From assembly GCA_963808775.1 (NCBI GenBank), contig CAWEGR010000002.1, forward strand, positions 1 through 64,000: a DNA stretch of 64,000 nt, read 5' to 3'. The position numbers were made by a program, and so were the translations under genes. The notes beneath the pieces are model-generated. The model saw only the letters and a list, made by a program, of their open reading frames with translations. It did not search any database and was not told the DNA's origin. This DNA is from JACVRW01 sp963808775. Its GTDB lineage: Bacteria > Actinomycetota > Thermoleophilia > Solirubrobacterales > Thermoleophilaceae. This document shows positions 9,223-18,084 of this stretch, one piece after another; within the stretch, counting starts at the first letter, position 1, and each line of letters begins with the position of its first letter.

Positions 9223-10730
9223 CCGCCGCTCTCCCTCGCGTGCCTCGAGCTCGCGCTTGCGGTATGCGGCGCGCGCCTGCTCGATCGCCGGCCAGCCGTC
9301 CTCGGCGAACCTCCGGATCGCGCCGAGGAAGTCGTCGCTCGACGGCGCCGCGCTCGAGGAGCGCACCTCGGAGCCCTCGCTCTGCTCGAGCGGCTGGAAG
9401 CTCGCGATCGCGCCGCCCGGGGCGTGCAGGTCCGGCAGCTCCTGCGTCTCGCAGGGCACGTCCGGCCGGTGCGGCGGCGGCATGCTGCCGCCGTCCGGCG
9501 GCGGGCCCGGGCGCACATTGTTGGCGGGCGGGACCGCGCCGGCGTGGAAGAACTGGTTGTTGCCGTCGGAGAGGCGGCTCTCGCCCGAGAGGCCCGGGAA
9601 GCCGCGCTGGAGCTGGTGGCGCACCTTCTGCCCGTCGTTCTCCGGCTCATCGGGGTTCGGGACCTCGAGCTCCATGAAGGGCACGAGCACGTTGTTCGTG
9701 CAGGCGCTCAGCGCGCGCGTCTCGCCGAGCAGCGGGATCGAGCTGCGGTTGAACGCGACGACCGCGGGGATCGTCGCCCGGAGGATGCGCGCGGTCCCGC
9801 GCAGCTCCCGCGGCGACATCAGCGCCCGCGCCTGGCGCATGAACGGGATGGCGGCGTCGAGCGTCTCGTCCGAGGAGCTGACACCCGGCAGCGCCTCCCT
9901 CGCGAACGCCCGCACGCTCGGCAGCGACTCGTTGAGCGCGCCGAGCGCCGGGTGGGCCGCGCGGAGCGTGTCGCGCAGCGCAGGGACGGAGGCGGCGAGC
10001 GCCTCGTCCTCGCTCGCGAGCGCGCCGGCGGTCAGGTTGAAGTTGGTCACGAGGCCCTTGAGCGCGGCCTCGTCGCGGACCAGGGCCGCGAACGTCTTCT
10101 GCTGGCCCGACAGCACCCGGCCGAGGTCGCGGTCGCGGTCCTGCCCGAGCAGCGCGTCGTTCATGAGCGCCGAGTCGCGGTAGGCCGGCGCCCAGTACTC
10201 GATCGACTCGTTGAAGCCCTCGGCGCCTCCCTCGGCGAGGCCCTCCGAGTACTCGCGCAGGAACGTCTGCAGGTCGGCGCGCGTGTCGCGCTGGAGCGCC
10301 GTGAGCACGTCGCCGAGCTGTACCGGCGCGGCCGTCTGGGTCGCCGGGATCGTCCCGCCCATCGTCGAGCTCGCGCGCCGACGGCGAGCCCGGCTGGAGG
10401 TCGACGAAGAAGTTGCCCTCGAGGAAGATGCGCGGCCGGATCCTGAGCTCGGCGTCGCGCTTCAGCGGCAGGCCCTCCTCCTTCATCTCGATCGTGACCG
10501 CGGCGGCGCCGCCGCCCGGCCCCGGGCTCGTCGAGCGGCTCGACCTTCTTGACCTTCCCCACCTCGACGCCCGCGATCCGGACGGGCGAGCTCGGCTTCA
10601 GGTTGTTCACGTCGCGGAAGACGGCGCGGAACTCGTAGGGGTTCGCAAACGGATTCGCCTTCGTGAATGCGAGGTAAGCGCCGAGGGCGATCAGGACGAT
10701 CGCGAGCAGTCCTGTGCGGAAGTTGGTCAC
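9219..10730 (-). CDS. MCE-family protein (mce gene 4, frameshifted)
   Basis: Begins MTNFRTGLLAIVLIALGAYLAFTKANPFANPYEFRAVF with membrane anchor and MCE start (PSSPVRIAGVEVGKVKKVEPL). The frame then changes inside a G/C run at 10505-10530 to TIEMKEEGLPLKRDAELRI / GNFFVDLQPGSPSARELDD, and again at 10358-10370 to GGTIPATQTAAPVQLGDVL. A third change near 9225-9240 would give the expected TGA overlap with gene 5. The helical region contains SIEYWAPAYRDSALMNDALL and a Pro/Gly-rich C-terminal part. Reconstructed length is about 500 residues. Indels probably come from sequencing; function as in the neighbouring mce genes. Confidence 0.8.
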
Positions 10731-12319
10731 GGGACGTCCGCCAGGTTGTCGATGCCGAGCTCGCGTGACTTGTAGGTGCCGCCCGAGAGGCCCGGCAGGT
10801 TGTCCGCTGTGATCGCGCCGTTCGCACCGGTGCCGACCTCGCTCGGGAACGGCAGGCCCTCGGCGTTCGAGAGGTCGCGCAGGTTGCCCGCCTCGTAGCG
10901 GCCGTCGACGAGCGAGCCGTTCGGGTAGCCGTTCTGCCCGTTCTGACAGTCGGCGTTGCCCTGCGCGTCGATCGCGGGCTGATAGGCAGACGCGTAGAGG
11001 CGGAACAGCGGCATGCCGAGCGCGTCCTTGGCGCCCTGCGGCTGCTGGCCCTGGAGGATGTCCCAGGGCCGCGACCCCTCGCTCGACCCGTAGCTGTTCT
11101 GCTGCTGGGTGTTGACGAGCTTCAGGTTCTGGTTCAGGACCGTGCCGCCACCCGTTACGCCCTTCTGGACGACCGACTGCGCCTCGCCGAGCGGGTGGAT
11201 GAAGTAGTTGAGGTAGTTGCAGACCGTCTGGTAGGGCGCGATGAACTCGAGGGCCGGGCGCGCGACGGTCAGGGCCGTGTTGAGGTCCTGCAGGGCGAGC
11301 TGCGTGTTCGGGTTCTCGAACAGGTCCTCGCCCTCGGCGAGGGCGGCCTCGAGGTCCTCGTTCAGCCCGACGGTGCGAGGCAGGACCGGCGTGCCGGCGG
11401 CGAGCGCGCGGTTCAGCGCGGGCAGCGAGCGCGGGAGCTCCTGCGCCGCCGGGCGCAGCCGGCTCGACAGGTCGGCCACGTCGGCGAGGAAGGGCCGCTG
11501 GACGCGGAAGCTCGAGATCGCGGCGAGCATCGTTGGCGGCGACTTCTCGATCGTCTGGCGCAGCTCGTCCTCGTTGCGGGAGAGCGCGTCGAACGTGTCC
11601 GCCATGTCCGTGAACAGCGCCGCCTGCGTCTCCGCGACGGGCGCGACCTGCGCCGCCGCTCCGCCGAGCTCGACGAAGAAGCGGTCGAGCTCCGTGTCCG
11701 GGTCGGACAGGCTCTCCATGACGGGCGTCAGCGAGCGCAGGAACGGGTTCAGCGCCTCGATCGACGAGTTCAGCGCGGTGCCCCGGCCGGCGAAGGCGTC
11801 GCCGAAGCCCTCCGTCGCCCCCTGGATCGCGGGGCGCGTCTCGCGGTCGAAGGTCGAGAAGACGTCCTCGTACTCGAGCGGCTCGGAGGCGCGGGCGACC
11901 GGCACGGTGTCGCCGTCCTTCCAGGTCGCCTCGGCGTCGCCCGGGATCAGCTCGACGTACTTGAGGCCGAGCGCGGAGCGCGGGCGCACGCTCACGCGCG
12001 TGTCGCGCGCGAGCGGCTCGATCTGCTTGTCGAGGCTGAGGTGGGCGACGGCGATGCTGCGCCGCTCGCCCTCGACGGTGGCCACGCCCGGCTCGATGTC
12101 CTCGACCACGCCGACGCGGAAGCCGCCGACGCGCACCTCGTTGCCCGGCACGAGCTTCGCCCCGGAGGGCAGCTCCGTCTTCAGCTTGTAGGTCGGCACG
12201 AACGGCAGGCCCGAGTTCGCGTTGTACGCGATGAACACGGCCACGATCGCGACGAGCACCGTCGCGGCGCCGATCAGCACCGGGCTCGAGCTGACGGATG
12301 TCGAGCGCACGCCCCTCAT
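10727..12319 (-). CDS. MCE-family protein (mce gene 3)
   Basis: 530 residues from ATG 12319 (ATGA overlap with gene 2). The N-terminus has Ser-rich MRGVRSTSVSSSPVLIGAATVLVAIVAVFIAY, one membrane helix. The MCE domain shows YKLKTELPSGAKLVPGNEVR, VGGFRVGVVEDI and ALGLKYVELIPGDAEATWKDG. The helical segment includes QTVCNYLNYFIHPLGEAQSVV, a motif also seen in other long MCE proteins. The long C-terminus is Asn/Gly-rich. In an unbroken reading this gene appears fused to gene 2, an artefact of the gene 2 frameshift; the two are separate. Confidence 0.86.
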   Translation of the reverse strand: MRGVRSTSVSSSPVLIGAATVLVAIVAVFIAYNANSGLPFVPTYKLKTELPSGAKLVPGNEVRVGGFRVGVVEDIEPGVATVEGERRSIAVAHLSLDKQIEPLARDTRVSVRPRSALGLKYVELIPGDAEATWKDGDTVPVARASEPLEYEDVFSTFDRETRPAIQGATEGFGDAFAGRGTALNSSIEALNPFLRSLTPVMESLSDPDTELDRFFVELGGAAAQVAPVAETQAALFTDMADTFDALSRNEDELRQTIEKSPPTMLAAISSFRVQRPFLADVADLSSRLRPAAQELPRSLPALNRALAAGTPVLPRTVGLNEDLEAALAEGEDLFENPNTQLALQDLNTALTVARPALEFIAPYQTVCNYLNYFIHPLGEAQSVVQKGVTGGGTVLNQNLKLVNTQQQNSYGSSEGSRPWDILQGQQPQGAKDALGMPLFRLYASAYQPAIDAQGNADCQNGQNGYPNGSLVDGRYEAGNLRDLSNAEGLPFPSEVGTGANGAITADNLPGLSGGTYKSRELGIDNLADVP

Positions 12320-14062
12320 GGCGCGAGCAGGAAGTCGAGGAGGGTCCCGGCCGAGCCGTCGGTCAGCGGCGCGGGCGCGGGCAGGGGCGTGCCCGAGCCG
12401 CCGCCGCCGCCGCCGAGCACGCCGCCACCGTCGCCGTCGAGGCCAAGCGCGTCGTTCAGCTCGCGCCGGAGCTCCTCCGGGCTGAGCCGGCGGAGCTCGT
12501 TCCGGTCGAGCGGCAGCGCGCGCCTCTGCTCCCGCGTGAGCGAGTCGAGCAGGTTCTGGAGCGCGGGCGGCAGCGCGAGCTGGGGCCGCGAGAGGTCGGG
12601 CTGGCCCGGCAGCGGGCCGGCCTCGGGCTGACCCTCGACGCGGCGCTCGCCCGAGGCTGTCGGCCGGCCGGCCCGCCTCCGCGCGCACCTGCGCCGACTG
12701 CGGGTCCGAGGAGTCGAGCGGATCAGGGCTCGTGATGCCGGGCTGGTTCGGGCCAAGCCACGAGTTGCAGCGCTCGAACATCTGCTGGTCGGCAGGGGTG
12801 CGGGGCGGCTCGTTGCGGAACTGCATGCAGTCCGGCGCGGCCGTGAGCGAGGCCCGCAGGATGTGGCCGACGTCGTCGACCATGTTGATCGAGAGCGTCT
12901 GCCAGAAGAAGTAGTTCCAGATCGCCTCCATCGCCGTGAAGCCCCCGCTGCCCCCGATCGCCGTGGGGTCGGGAGCGGGTGGCGCCGTGGCGTTCGCGCG
13001 CGGGTCGTCCTCGATCGCGCGGCGGCGGTCGTCGCTCGTCTCGAGGAACTGGCGCAGCGGCTTCGCGAACGGCTGCGCCTGCGTGGCGAGCGCTCGCAGC
13101 TCGGCGATCTCCTCGCGCCCCTTCGTGACCGCCCGGTGGCCGACCGCCGAGGCCTCGCCGAGCGAGTCGACCGCGGGGGTCGCCGCCTCGGCGAACGGGC
13201 CCACGCGCTCGAGGAAGCGGTCGAGCGAGGGCGCGGCGCGCTCGAGGTCGGCGAGCAGCGGCGTGCTCTCATCGGCGGTCGCCCCGAGCTGGGCCATGGT
13301 CGGCTCGAGCTCGTCGAGGAACTGCGGCAGGCGGCGCACGCCGGCGCGCAGGTCCTCCCGGCGGCTCGCGCCGATCTCGGCGGCGTCGCCCGCCTCGCGG
13401 ATGAAGCGGGCCACCTCGCCCTTGCGGCGCTCGAGCGCCGCGATCACGGTGTCCGAGTCCGTGATGAAGTCCTTGATCGTCTCGTTCTGAGCGGCGAGCA
13501 CCTCGAGCGTGCGCGAGGTCTCGCGCAGGCCCGGGTGCGCGCGCCGCAGCACCTCCTGGAGGTCGTCCGGGCGCCCGGCGAGGCCGGTGCCGAGCTCGGT
13601 CACGAGCAGCCGCAGCCGCTCGCGGGTCGGCTCGCGCATGACGTTGTTGACGAGGTCCGTCGGGATCGTCGAGCTCGTCTGCTCGACGGGCACGACGCCG
13701 CCCGCGGGAAGGCGCCGCGGAGAGCTGCCCGGCTGGCAGTCGACGTAGTACTCGCCGATCAGCGACTGCGGGCGGATGTCGCAGGAGGCGTCCGCGCGGA
13801 AGTCGGCGAAGCCGGGCTCTGAGACCTCGACCTCGACGACCGCCTTCGGCGCCTGGCCGGGCCGCTTGACGACGTCGAAGTCCGTCGTCGTGCCCGCGGT
13901 CACGCCCCCCACGCGGAAGTCGCCGCCCTTCACGAGGCCGAATGCGTTGTCGAACTCGACCCTGTAGGTCTTGCCCTTCGGCTTGCCGCCCGAGACGCCG
14001 GCGAGCACGAACGCCGCGGCGCAGACCGCGAGCACCGCGATCACCACGAGCGCGCGCCTCAC
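12316..14062 (-). CDS. MCE-family protein (mce gene 2, frameshifted at a GGCC repeat)
   Basis: Starts MRRALVVIAVLAVCAAAFVLAGVSGG (membrane anchor), with MCE domain YRVEFDNAFGLVKGGDFRVG ... LIGEYYVDCQPGSSPRRLPAGG and a helical region ending IWNYFFWQTLSINMVDDVG. After PQSAQVRAEAGRP the frame changes within three tandem GGCC units at 12661-12672. The other frame gives a sensible ending (LALPPALQNLLDSLTREQRR, RRLSPEELRRELNDALGL, GTLLDFLLAP) and TGA at 12316 overlapping the next ATG. Reconstructed length about 580 residues. Removing one GGCC unit restores the gene. Confidence 0.82.
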
Positions 14063-15429
14063 CTCGGCACCGCCCTGTCTTCCTCGGTGCAGGCGAGCTC
14101 CTCCTGCTCCTCCTCGCTGAAGACGTTCGAGCCGTCCGGCAGCGGCGCCTCGGCCGAGCCCGGGCAGCGCCGGAACTGCTTCGTGGCGATCGACTCGGGA
14201 TGCAGGGTCGGCGCCAGGCTGATGAAACCGCGGGCGGTGGCGCCGAGAGCGTCGAAGCCGCCGCCCGTGGTCGAGAAGTCGTCGAACCAGCCGAGCAGGT
14301 CGGTCGTGTACGGACGCGCGAAGGCGATCTCGCGCGCGCCGCCCTCGAGCGCCTCGACGGTCTCGGGGAACGCCCCGCGCGTCTCGCCCACGTCGTGCGC
14401 GGTGCCGCCGGGGGCGAAGCTGCGTCGCCGCGTCGCGGTCGCGATGTCGGCGAGCGGCGGCAGCGTCCGCAGCAGGTCGAGCACGTCGTTGGCCCGGCCG
14501 CGGCGGCGGATCGTGAGGCTGAGGTCGCGCACCGTCGGCTCGGCGTCGGCGGCGAACGCGCGCGCCTGCGTGAGGAACGGGCCGAGCCGCCGCGCCACCG
14601 GCTTCGACTCCTCGACGAGCGGGTCGAGGTCGTCGAGGGTGGCGCGCAGGTTGACGAAGGTGGTGTTCGCGCGGCGCATGAACGGCGGCAGCCGGCCGAT
14701 CGACTCGGCGAGAGCCTCCTTCTGGCTGCCGAGCGCGCGCGTGGTCGTGCTCAGGTTGCCCACGAGTCCCGCCAGGTCGTCGCGGCGCTCCGCCAGCGCG
14801 GTCACGAGCCGCGAGGAGTCGACGAGGAAGCGCTCGAGCAGCGGCGTGTCCTTTGTCAGCTCGCCGAACAGCCGGCTCGACGTGGACAGCGCGGGGTTGA
14901 GGTACTCGAAGCCGAGGTTCGCCTCGTCCGCCCGGCCGCGGAACTGCGCGGCCGAACCGCGGAAGAAGGCCTGAAGCGACTCGCGCGTCTCCTCGTCGAG
15001 CGTGTTGTAGAGCTCGTCGATGTCGACCTGGGTGACCGTGGCGTCCGCGCCGATCACCCCGCCGTCGTCGATCTCGTTCTCCGTGTGCGGCGGCAGCTTC
15101 AGCTCGACGTAGCGGTTCGCGAGCCCGGACTGCGAGAGCTGGCGGATCTCGGCGCGCGTGCCGCGCCGCAGCGGGGCGTGATCGTCGTCGATCGAGAGCT
15201 CGATCTCGGCCTGCCCGTCGTCGGTGATGCTGATGCCCTCGACGGAGCCCACGTCGACTCCGCCGACCTGCACGGGATTTCCCTTCACGAGCTGGCCCGC
15301 GTTCAGGAAGCGAGCCTTGACCGTGTAGCCGCCCGAGCCGCCTCCGAGCAGCACAACGGCGAGGATCGCCATGGCGAGGACGACCGCGGCGATGGCGGCG
15401 GCGCCTCCCCTCTGACGGCGTCCTTGCAT
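14059..15429 (-). CDS. MCE-family protein (mce gene 1)
   Basis: 456 residues, first gene of the operon. The N-terminal membrane helix is AAAIAAVVLAMAILAVVLL. The MCE domain spans about 35-115 (YTVKARFLNAGQLVKGNPVQ, VGGVDVGSVEGISI, SGLANRYVELKLPPHTENEI). Helical repeats follow with LTKDTPLLERFLVDSSRLV and LGSQKEALAESIGRLPPF, and the C-terminus is acidic. It overlaps gene 2 by ATGA. GGAGAGG just before ATG 15429 is the ribosome-binding site. Neither YrbE permeases nor an Mkl-type ATPase precede it, unlike canonical yrbEAB-mceABCDEF loci. Confidence 0.9.
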   Translation of the reverse strand: MQGRRQRGGAAAIAAVVLAMAILAVVLLGGGSGGYTVKARFLNAGQLVKGNPVQVGGVDVGSVEGISITDDGQAEIELSIDDDHAPLRRGTRAEIRQLSQSGLANRYVELKLPPHTENEIDDGGVIGADATVTQVDIDELYNTLDEETRESLQAFFRGSAAQFRGRADEANLGFEYLNPALSTSSRLFGELTKDTPLLERFLVDSSRLVTALAERRDDLAGLVGNLSTTTRALGSQKEALAESIGRLPPFMRRANTTFVNLRATLDDLDPLVEESKPVARRLGPFLTQARAFAADAEPTVRDLSLTIRRRGRANDVLDLLRTLPPLADIATATRRRSFAPGGTAHDVGETRGAFPETVEALEGGAREIAFARPYTTDLLGWFDDFSTTGGGFDALGATARGFISLAPTLHPESIATKQFRRCPGSAEAPLPDGSNVFSEEEQEELACTEEDRAVPR

Positions 15430-15445
15430 CCTCTCCGTCCCGCTC

Positions 15446-15466
15446 GGGTCTGCTCCTTCCAGACCC
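15446..15466. promoter_or_regulatory. Inverted repeat upstream of the mce operon
   Basis: Perfect 7-bp arms GGGTCTG / CAGACCC with a 7-nt spacer, 17 nt upstream of the first mce ATG. Position and symmetry fit an operator, or a hairpin in the mce leader. No regulator gene is adjacent. Confidence 0.45.
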
Positions 15467-15519
15467 TGGAACGCAGAGGGCGGCGGAATCTTGCGCGCGA
15501 GTTCGGGTATACCCCTGCC

Positions 15520-15798
15520 ATGGGCAAGGTCCTGTTCATCCCCGTCTCGGTCGGCGCCGGCCTGTTTGCCGGCTTCGTCTCAAAGAAGGTCTTCGATCAG
15601 GTCTGGGGCCTGATCGACGACCAGGAGCCCCCGGACTCGAAGCACAGGGACATCCGGTGGAGCCGGCTCCTGCTGGCGGGCGCGCTTCAGGGCGCGATCT
15701 TCCGCATGGTCAAGGAGGCCACCGATCACGGCAGCCGTGCGGCCTACTACCGCACGACCGGCTCCTGGCCGGGCGAGAAGCGCCCGGATCCGGAATAG
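15520..15798 (+). CDS. DUF4235 small membrane protein
   Basis: 92 residues: MGKVLFIPVSVGAGLFAGFV, then SKKVFDQVWGLIDDQEPPD and LLLAGALQGAIFRMVKEATD, the pattern of the DUF4235 family. It has two short hydrophobic segments. Function is unknown; the family is common in high-GC actinobacteria. A TATACC box at 15508-15513 ends 6 nt before ATG 15520, so the transcript is probably leaderless. Divergent from the mce operon across 90 nt. Confidence 0.8.
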   Translation: MGKVLFIPVSVGAGLFAGFVSKKVFDQVWGLIDDQEPPDSKHRDIRWSRLLLAGALQGAIFRMVKEATDHGSRAAYYRTTGSWPGEKRPDPE

Positions 15799-15802
15799 CC
15801 GT

Positions 15803-16090
15803 CTAGCGGCCCGACGGCAGGCTGCCGCGCTTGCCGCCGTCGCCGATGCCCATCGACTCGGCGCCGGCGATCAGGCCGATCGCGGCGAGCACGCCGACGA
15901 CGGTCCCGATGAAGTTGAGCTCCCAGATGTCGCCGCTGCCGATCGCGCTCGCGACGATGCCGCCCACGAGGGCGCCGGCGATGCCGAGCAGGATCGTCAT
16001 GAGCACGCCGATGTTCTGACGGCCCGGGAGGATCAGCCTGGCGAGCACGCCGATCACGATGCCAATGAGAATGAGTCCAAGAATTTGCAC
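15803..16090 (-). CDS. GlsB/YeaQ/YmgE-family membrane protein
   Basis: 95 residues, almost wholly membrane: ILGLILIGIVIGVLARLILPG, IGVLMTILLGIAGALVGGIV and FIGTVVGVLAAIGLIAGA give three helices with the glycine-rich YmgE/transglycosylase-associated pattern. The family is stress-linked in several bacteria, mechanism unknown. Convergent with the DUF4235 gene, 4 nt apart. Confidence 0.85.
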   Translation of the reverse strand: MQILGLILIGIVIGVLARLILPGRQNIGVLMTILLGIAGALVGGIVASAIGSGDIWELNFIGTVVGVLAAIGLIAGAESMGIGDGGKRGSLPSGR

Positions 16091-16147
16091 GGGTCTCTCA
16101 TTCCCCTGCGGCGCGCCTCCAAACCGCCCAGCCCTACCATCCCACGG

Positions 16148-16232
16148 GCCCGGGTAGGCGAATTGGTACAGCCCGCGCCCTTAAAAGGCGCTGCCCCTCG
16201 GGGCATTGTGGGTTCGAGTCCCACCCCGGGCA
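16148..16232 (+). tRNA. tRNA-Leu (UAA)
   Basis: 85 nt with acceptor GCCCGGG / CCCGGGC, anticodon stem GCGCC-CTTAAAA-GGCGC giving anticodon UAA, a class II variable arm (TGCCCCTCGGGGCA) and T-loop GTTCGAGTCC. The CCA end is not encoded. Confidence 0.96.
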
Positions 16233-16285
16233 TTGCGCGCGCGCAACTTCACTCCAGCTACCTTGTTGGGGAGGCGGGTACCCGT

Positions 16286-17743
16286 TTGGAAGCCTCAGCA
16301 CTTCGACATACCGCCGGCCTTCCGGCGCTGGCAGGCCGTTCACCGCTTCTGCGGCTGCAGAGCGATGAGAAGCTGATCGCGCTCATCCGGCGCGGGCATC
16401 ACGGCGCCTTCGAGGCCCTCGTTCAGCGCTACCAGCCGCGGCTGCTCGGATTCTGCCGCCACATGCTCGGCTCGCAGGAGGACGCCGAGGACGTCCTGCA
16501 GGAGGTGTTCGCCGCCTCCTTCAACGCGATCTGCGCCGACGAGCGGCCCATCAACGCCCGTCCGTGGCTCTACCGGATCGCGCGCAACCGCTGCCTGAAC
16601 CACCTGCGCCGTCCGCAGGCGGCGGGCCAGGACTCGATGGACGTCTTCGAGCGCGACGGCGGCGCCACCACGGCCGACACCGTGCACAAGCGCGAGGAGT
16701 TCCGCCACATCGTGGCCGACGTCCAGGAGCTGCCCGAGACGCAGCGCACCGCCCTGCTCCTGCGTGAGATCGACGCGCTCTCGTACGAGCAGATCTCGGA
16801 AGCGATGGAGACCACCGTGCCGAGCGTCAAGTCACTGCTCGTGCGCGCGCGGGTCTCGCTCGCTGAGGCCTCCGAGGCCCGCCTGCTCACGTGCGCCGAG
16901 GTCCGGCTCGAGCTCGGTCAGGTCGCCGAGGGGCTCACGAGGACGACGGCCCCCGTGCGGCGACACCTGAAGCAGTGCGAGCGCTGCTCGACCTTCCGCG
17001 GCGAGCTTCGCTCGACCACGAAGGCGCTGGCGGCGATCTACCCCGTCGCCCCGCTCATCTTCCTCAAGAAGCTCTGGATCGCGAAGGCCGGCATGGGCGG
17101 AGGCGCGGCCGCCGCCGCCTCCGGTGGCGGCGCCGGCGCGGGCATGACCGGAACCGGCATGGCCGGCGTGGCCGCCTCAGCGGCGGGTGGAATCACCGCC
17201 GGGGGCGCCTTCTCCGCCGGAGTCGGCACGCTCGCGTCGAAGGCCGCCGCGGGCGTGGCCGCGGCCGTGATCGTCACCGCGGGCGCCGTCGAGATGAAGC
17301 ACGCGCGCGAGCGTCAGAGCCCGGCTCCCGCGCCCGCTCTGGTCGCCCAGGCGCCGTCGGCCTCGGCACCCACGGCTGCGGCCCCCGCCGTCGAGCCCGC
17401 CCGCGTCACGCGCCGCGAGCGGCCGGCTCCGGCCGAGACGAAGCCCGAGCCCGTGGCGAGCGAGCCGGCCGTGACCGCGCCGCCGCCCGCCCCGGTGCCC
17501 GCTCCGGCCCCCGAGCCGGTGACGCCGCCGGCACCGCCCGTGCAGGAGGAGGGGTCGACCGTGACCCTGCCCCCGCGCGAGGAGGAGCCGCCGGCCGCCG
17601 AGCCGATTCCCGGCGAGCCCGAGCCGATCGAGCCGCCGCCCCCGCCGCCAGGCGAGGGCACAGTGACCACGCCCACGGCGCCCGCTCCGGCCCCGCCGGC
17701 GGGCGAGCCGACTCCGCCGCCGCCCCCGCCGCCGGCCTTCTGA
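16286..17743 (+). CDS. ECF sigma factor fused to zinc-binding anti-sigma-like, membrane and Pro-rich regions
   Basis: 485 residues. Sigma region 2 lies at about 25-95 (GAFEALVQRYQPRLLGFCRH, EDAEDVLQEVFAASF, RPWLYRIARNRCLNHLRR) and region 4 at 130-185 (LPETQRTALLLREIDALSYE, PSVKSLLVRARVSL). Region 4 is followed by LTCAEVRLELGQVAEG and an HLKQCERC motif, the HxxxCxxC of zinc anti-sigma domains. An Ala/Gly-rich stretch with a membrane helix (AAAGVAAAVIVTAGAVEM) and about 140 Pro-rich residues follow, probably outside the cell. TTG 16286 is chosen for the GGGGAGG site 13-19 nt upstream and the start MEASALRHTAG. A TACCTT box lies at 16259. Confidence 0.85.
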   Translation: MEASALRHTAGLPALAGRSPLLRLQSDEKLIALIRRGHHGAFEALVQRYQPRLLGFCRHMLGSQEDAEDVLQEVFAASFNAICADERPINARPWLYRIARNRCLNHLRRPQAAGQDSMDVFERDGGATTADTVHKREEFRHIVADVQELPETQRTALLLREIDALSYEQISEAMETTVPSVKSLLVRARVSLAEASEARLLTCAEVRLELGQVAEGLTRTTAPVRRHLKQCERCSTFRGELRSTTKALAAIYPVAPLIFLKKLWIAKAGMGGGAAAAASGGGAGAGMTGTGMAGVAASAAGGITAGGAFSAGVGTLASKAAAGVAAAVIVTAGAVEMKHARERQSPAPAPALVAQAPSASAPTAAAPAVEPARVTRRERPAPAETKPEPVASEPAVTAPPPAPVPAPAPEPVTPPAPPVQEEGSTVTLPPREEEPPAAEPIPGEPEPIEPPPPPPGEGTVTTPTAPAPAPPAGEPTPPPPPPPAF

Positions 17744-17754
17744 GCCAGCCGGCC

Positions 17755-18084
17755 GTGATCGAGTTCGACGACTTCATGAAGGTCGACATCCGCGTGGGCC
17801 GGATCGTGCGCGTGGAGGACTTCCCGGAGGCGCGCAAGCCGGCCTGGAAGCTGACGATCGACTTCGGCCCGGAGCTCGGCGAGAAGCGCTCGTCGGCCCA
17901 GATCACGAACTACACGCGCGAGGAGCTCGAGGGCAGCCTCGTGGTGGCCGTGGTCAACTTCCCGCCGCGCCAGATCGGGCCGGTGCGCTCAGAGGTGCTG
18001 ACACTCGGGGTCCCGGGCCCCGAGGGCGAGGTGATCCTGCTGCGGCCGACCGAAGAGGTGCCGCTCGGCGGCAGGATGTTCTAG
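17755..18084 (+). CDS. csaA: CsaA-like tRNA-binding protein
   Basis: 109 residues, a stand-alone tRNA-binding OB fold: FDDFMKVDIRVGRIVRVEDF, KPAWKLTIDFG, SSAQITNYTREEL, VVNFPPRQIGPVRSEVL. CsaA has chaperone-like and tRNA-binding activity. Starts at GTG 17755, 12 nt after the sigma gene, so likely cotranscribed. Its TAG shares CTAG with the convergent R2-like gene. Confidence 0.88.
   Translation: MIEFDDFMKVDIRVGRIVRVEDFPEARKPAWKLTIDFGPELGEKRSSAQITNYTREELEGSLVVAVVNFPPRQIGPVRSEVLTLGVPGPEGEVILLRPTEEVPLGGRMF

Noticed and set aside
10727..14062. A natural 1111-residue double MCE protein
   Set aside because: The middle is Arg/Ala nonsense, while another frame gives a sensible end and the conserved ATGA overlap; a GGCC slip explains the fusion.
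15737..16285. N-terminal extension of the sigma factor through tRNA-Leu
   Set aside because: The open frame crosses the tRNA and has no sigma similarity before TTG 16286, which has a good ribosome site.
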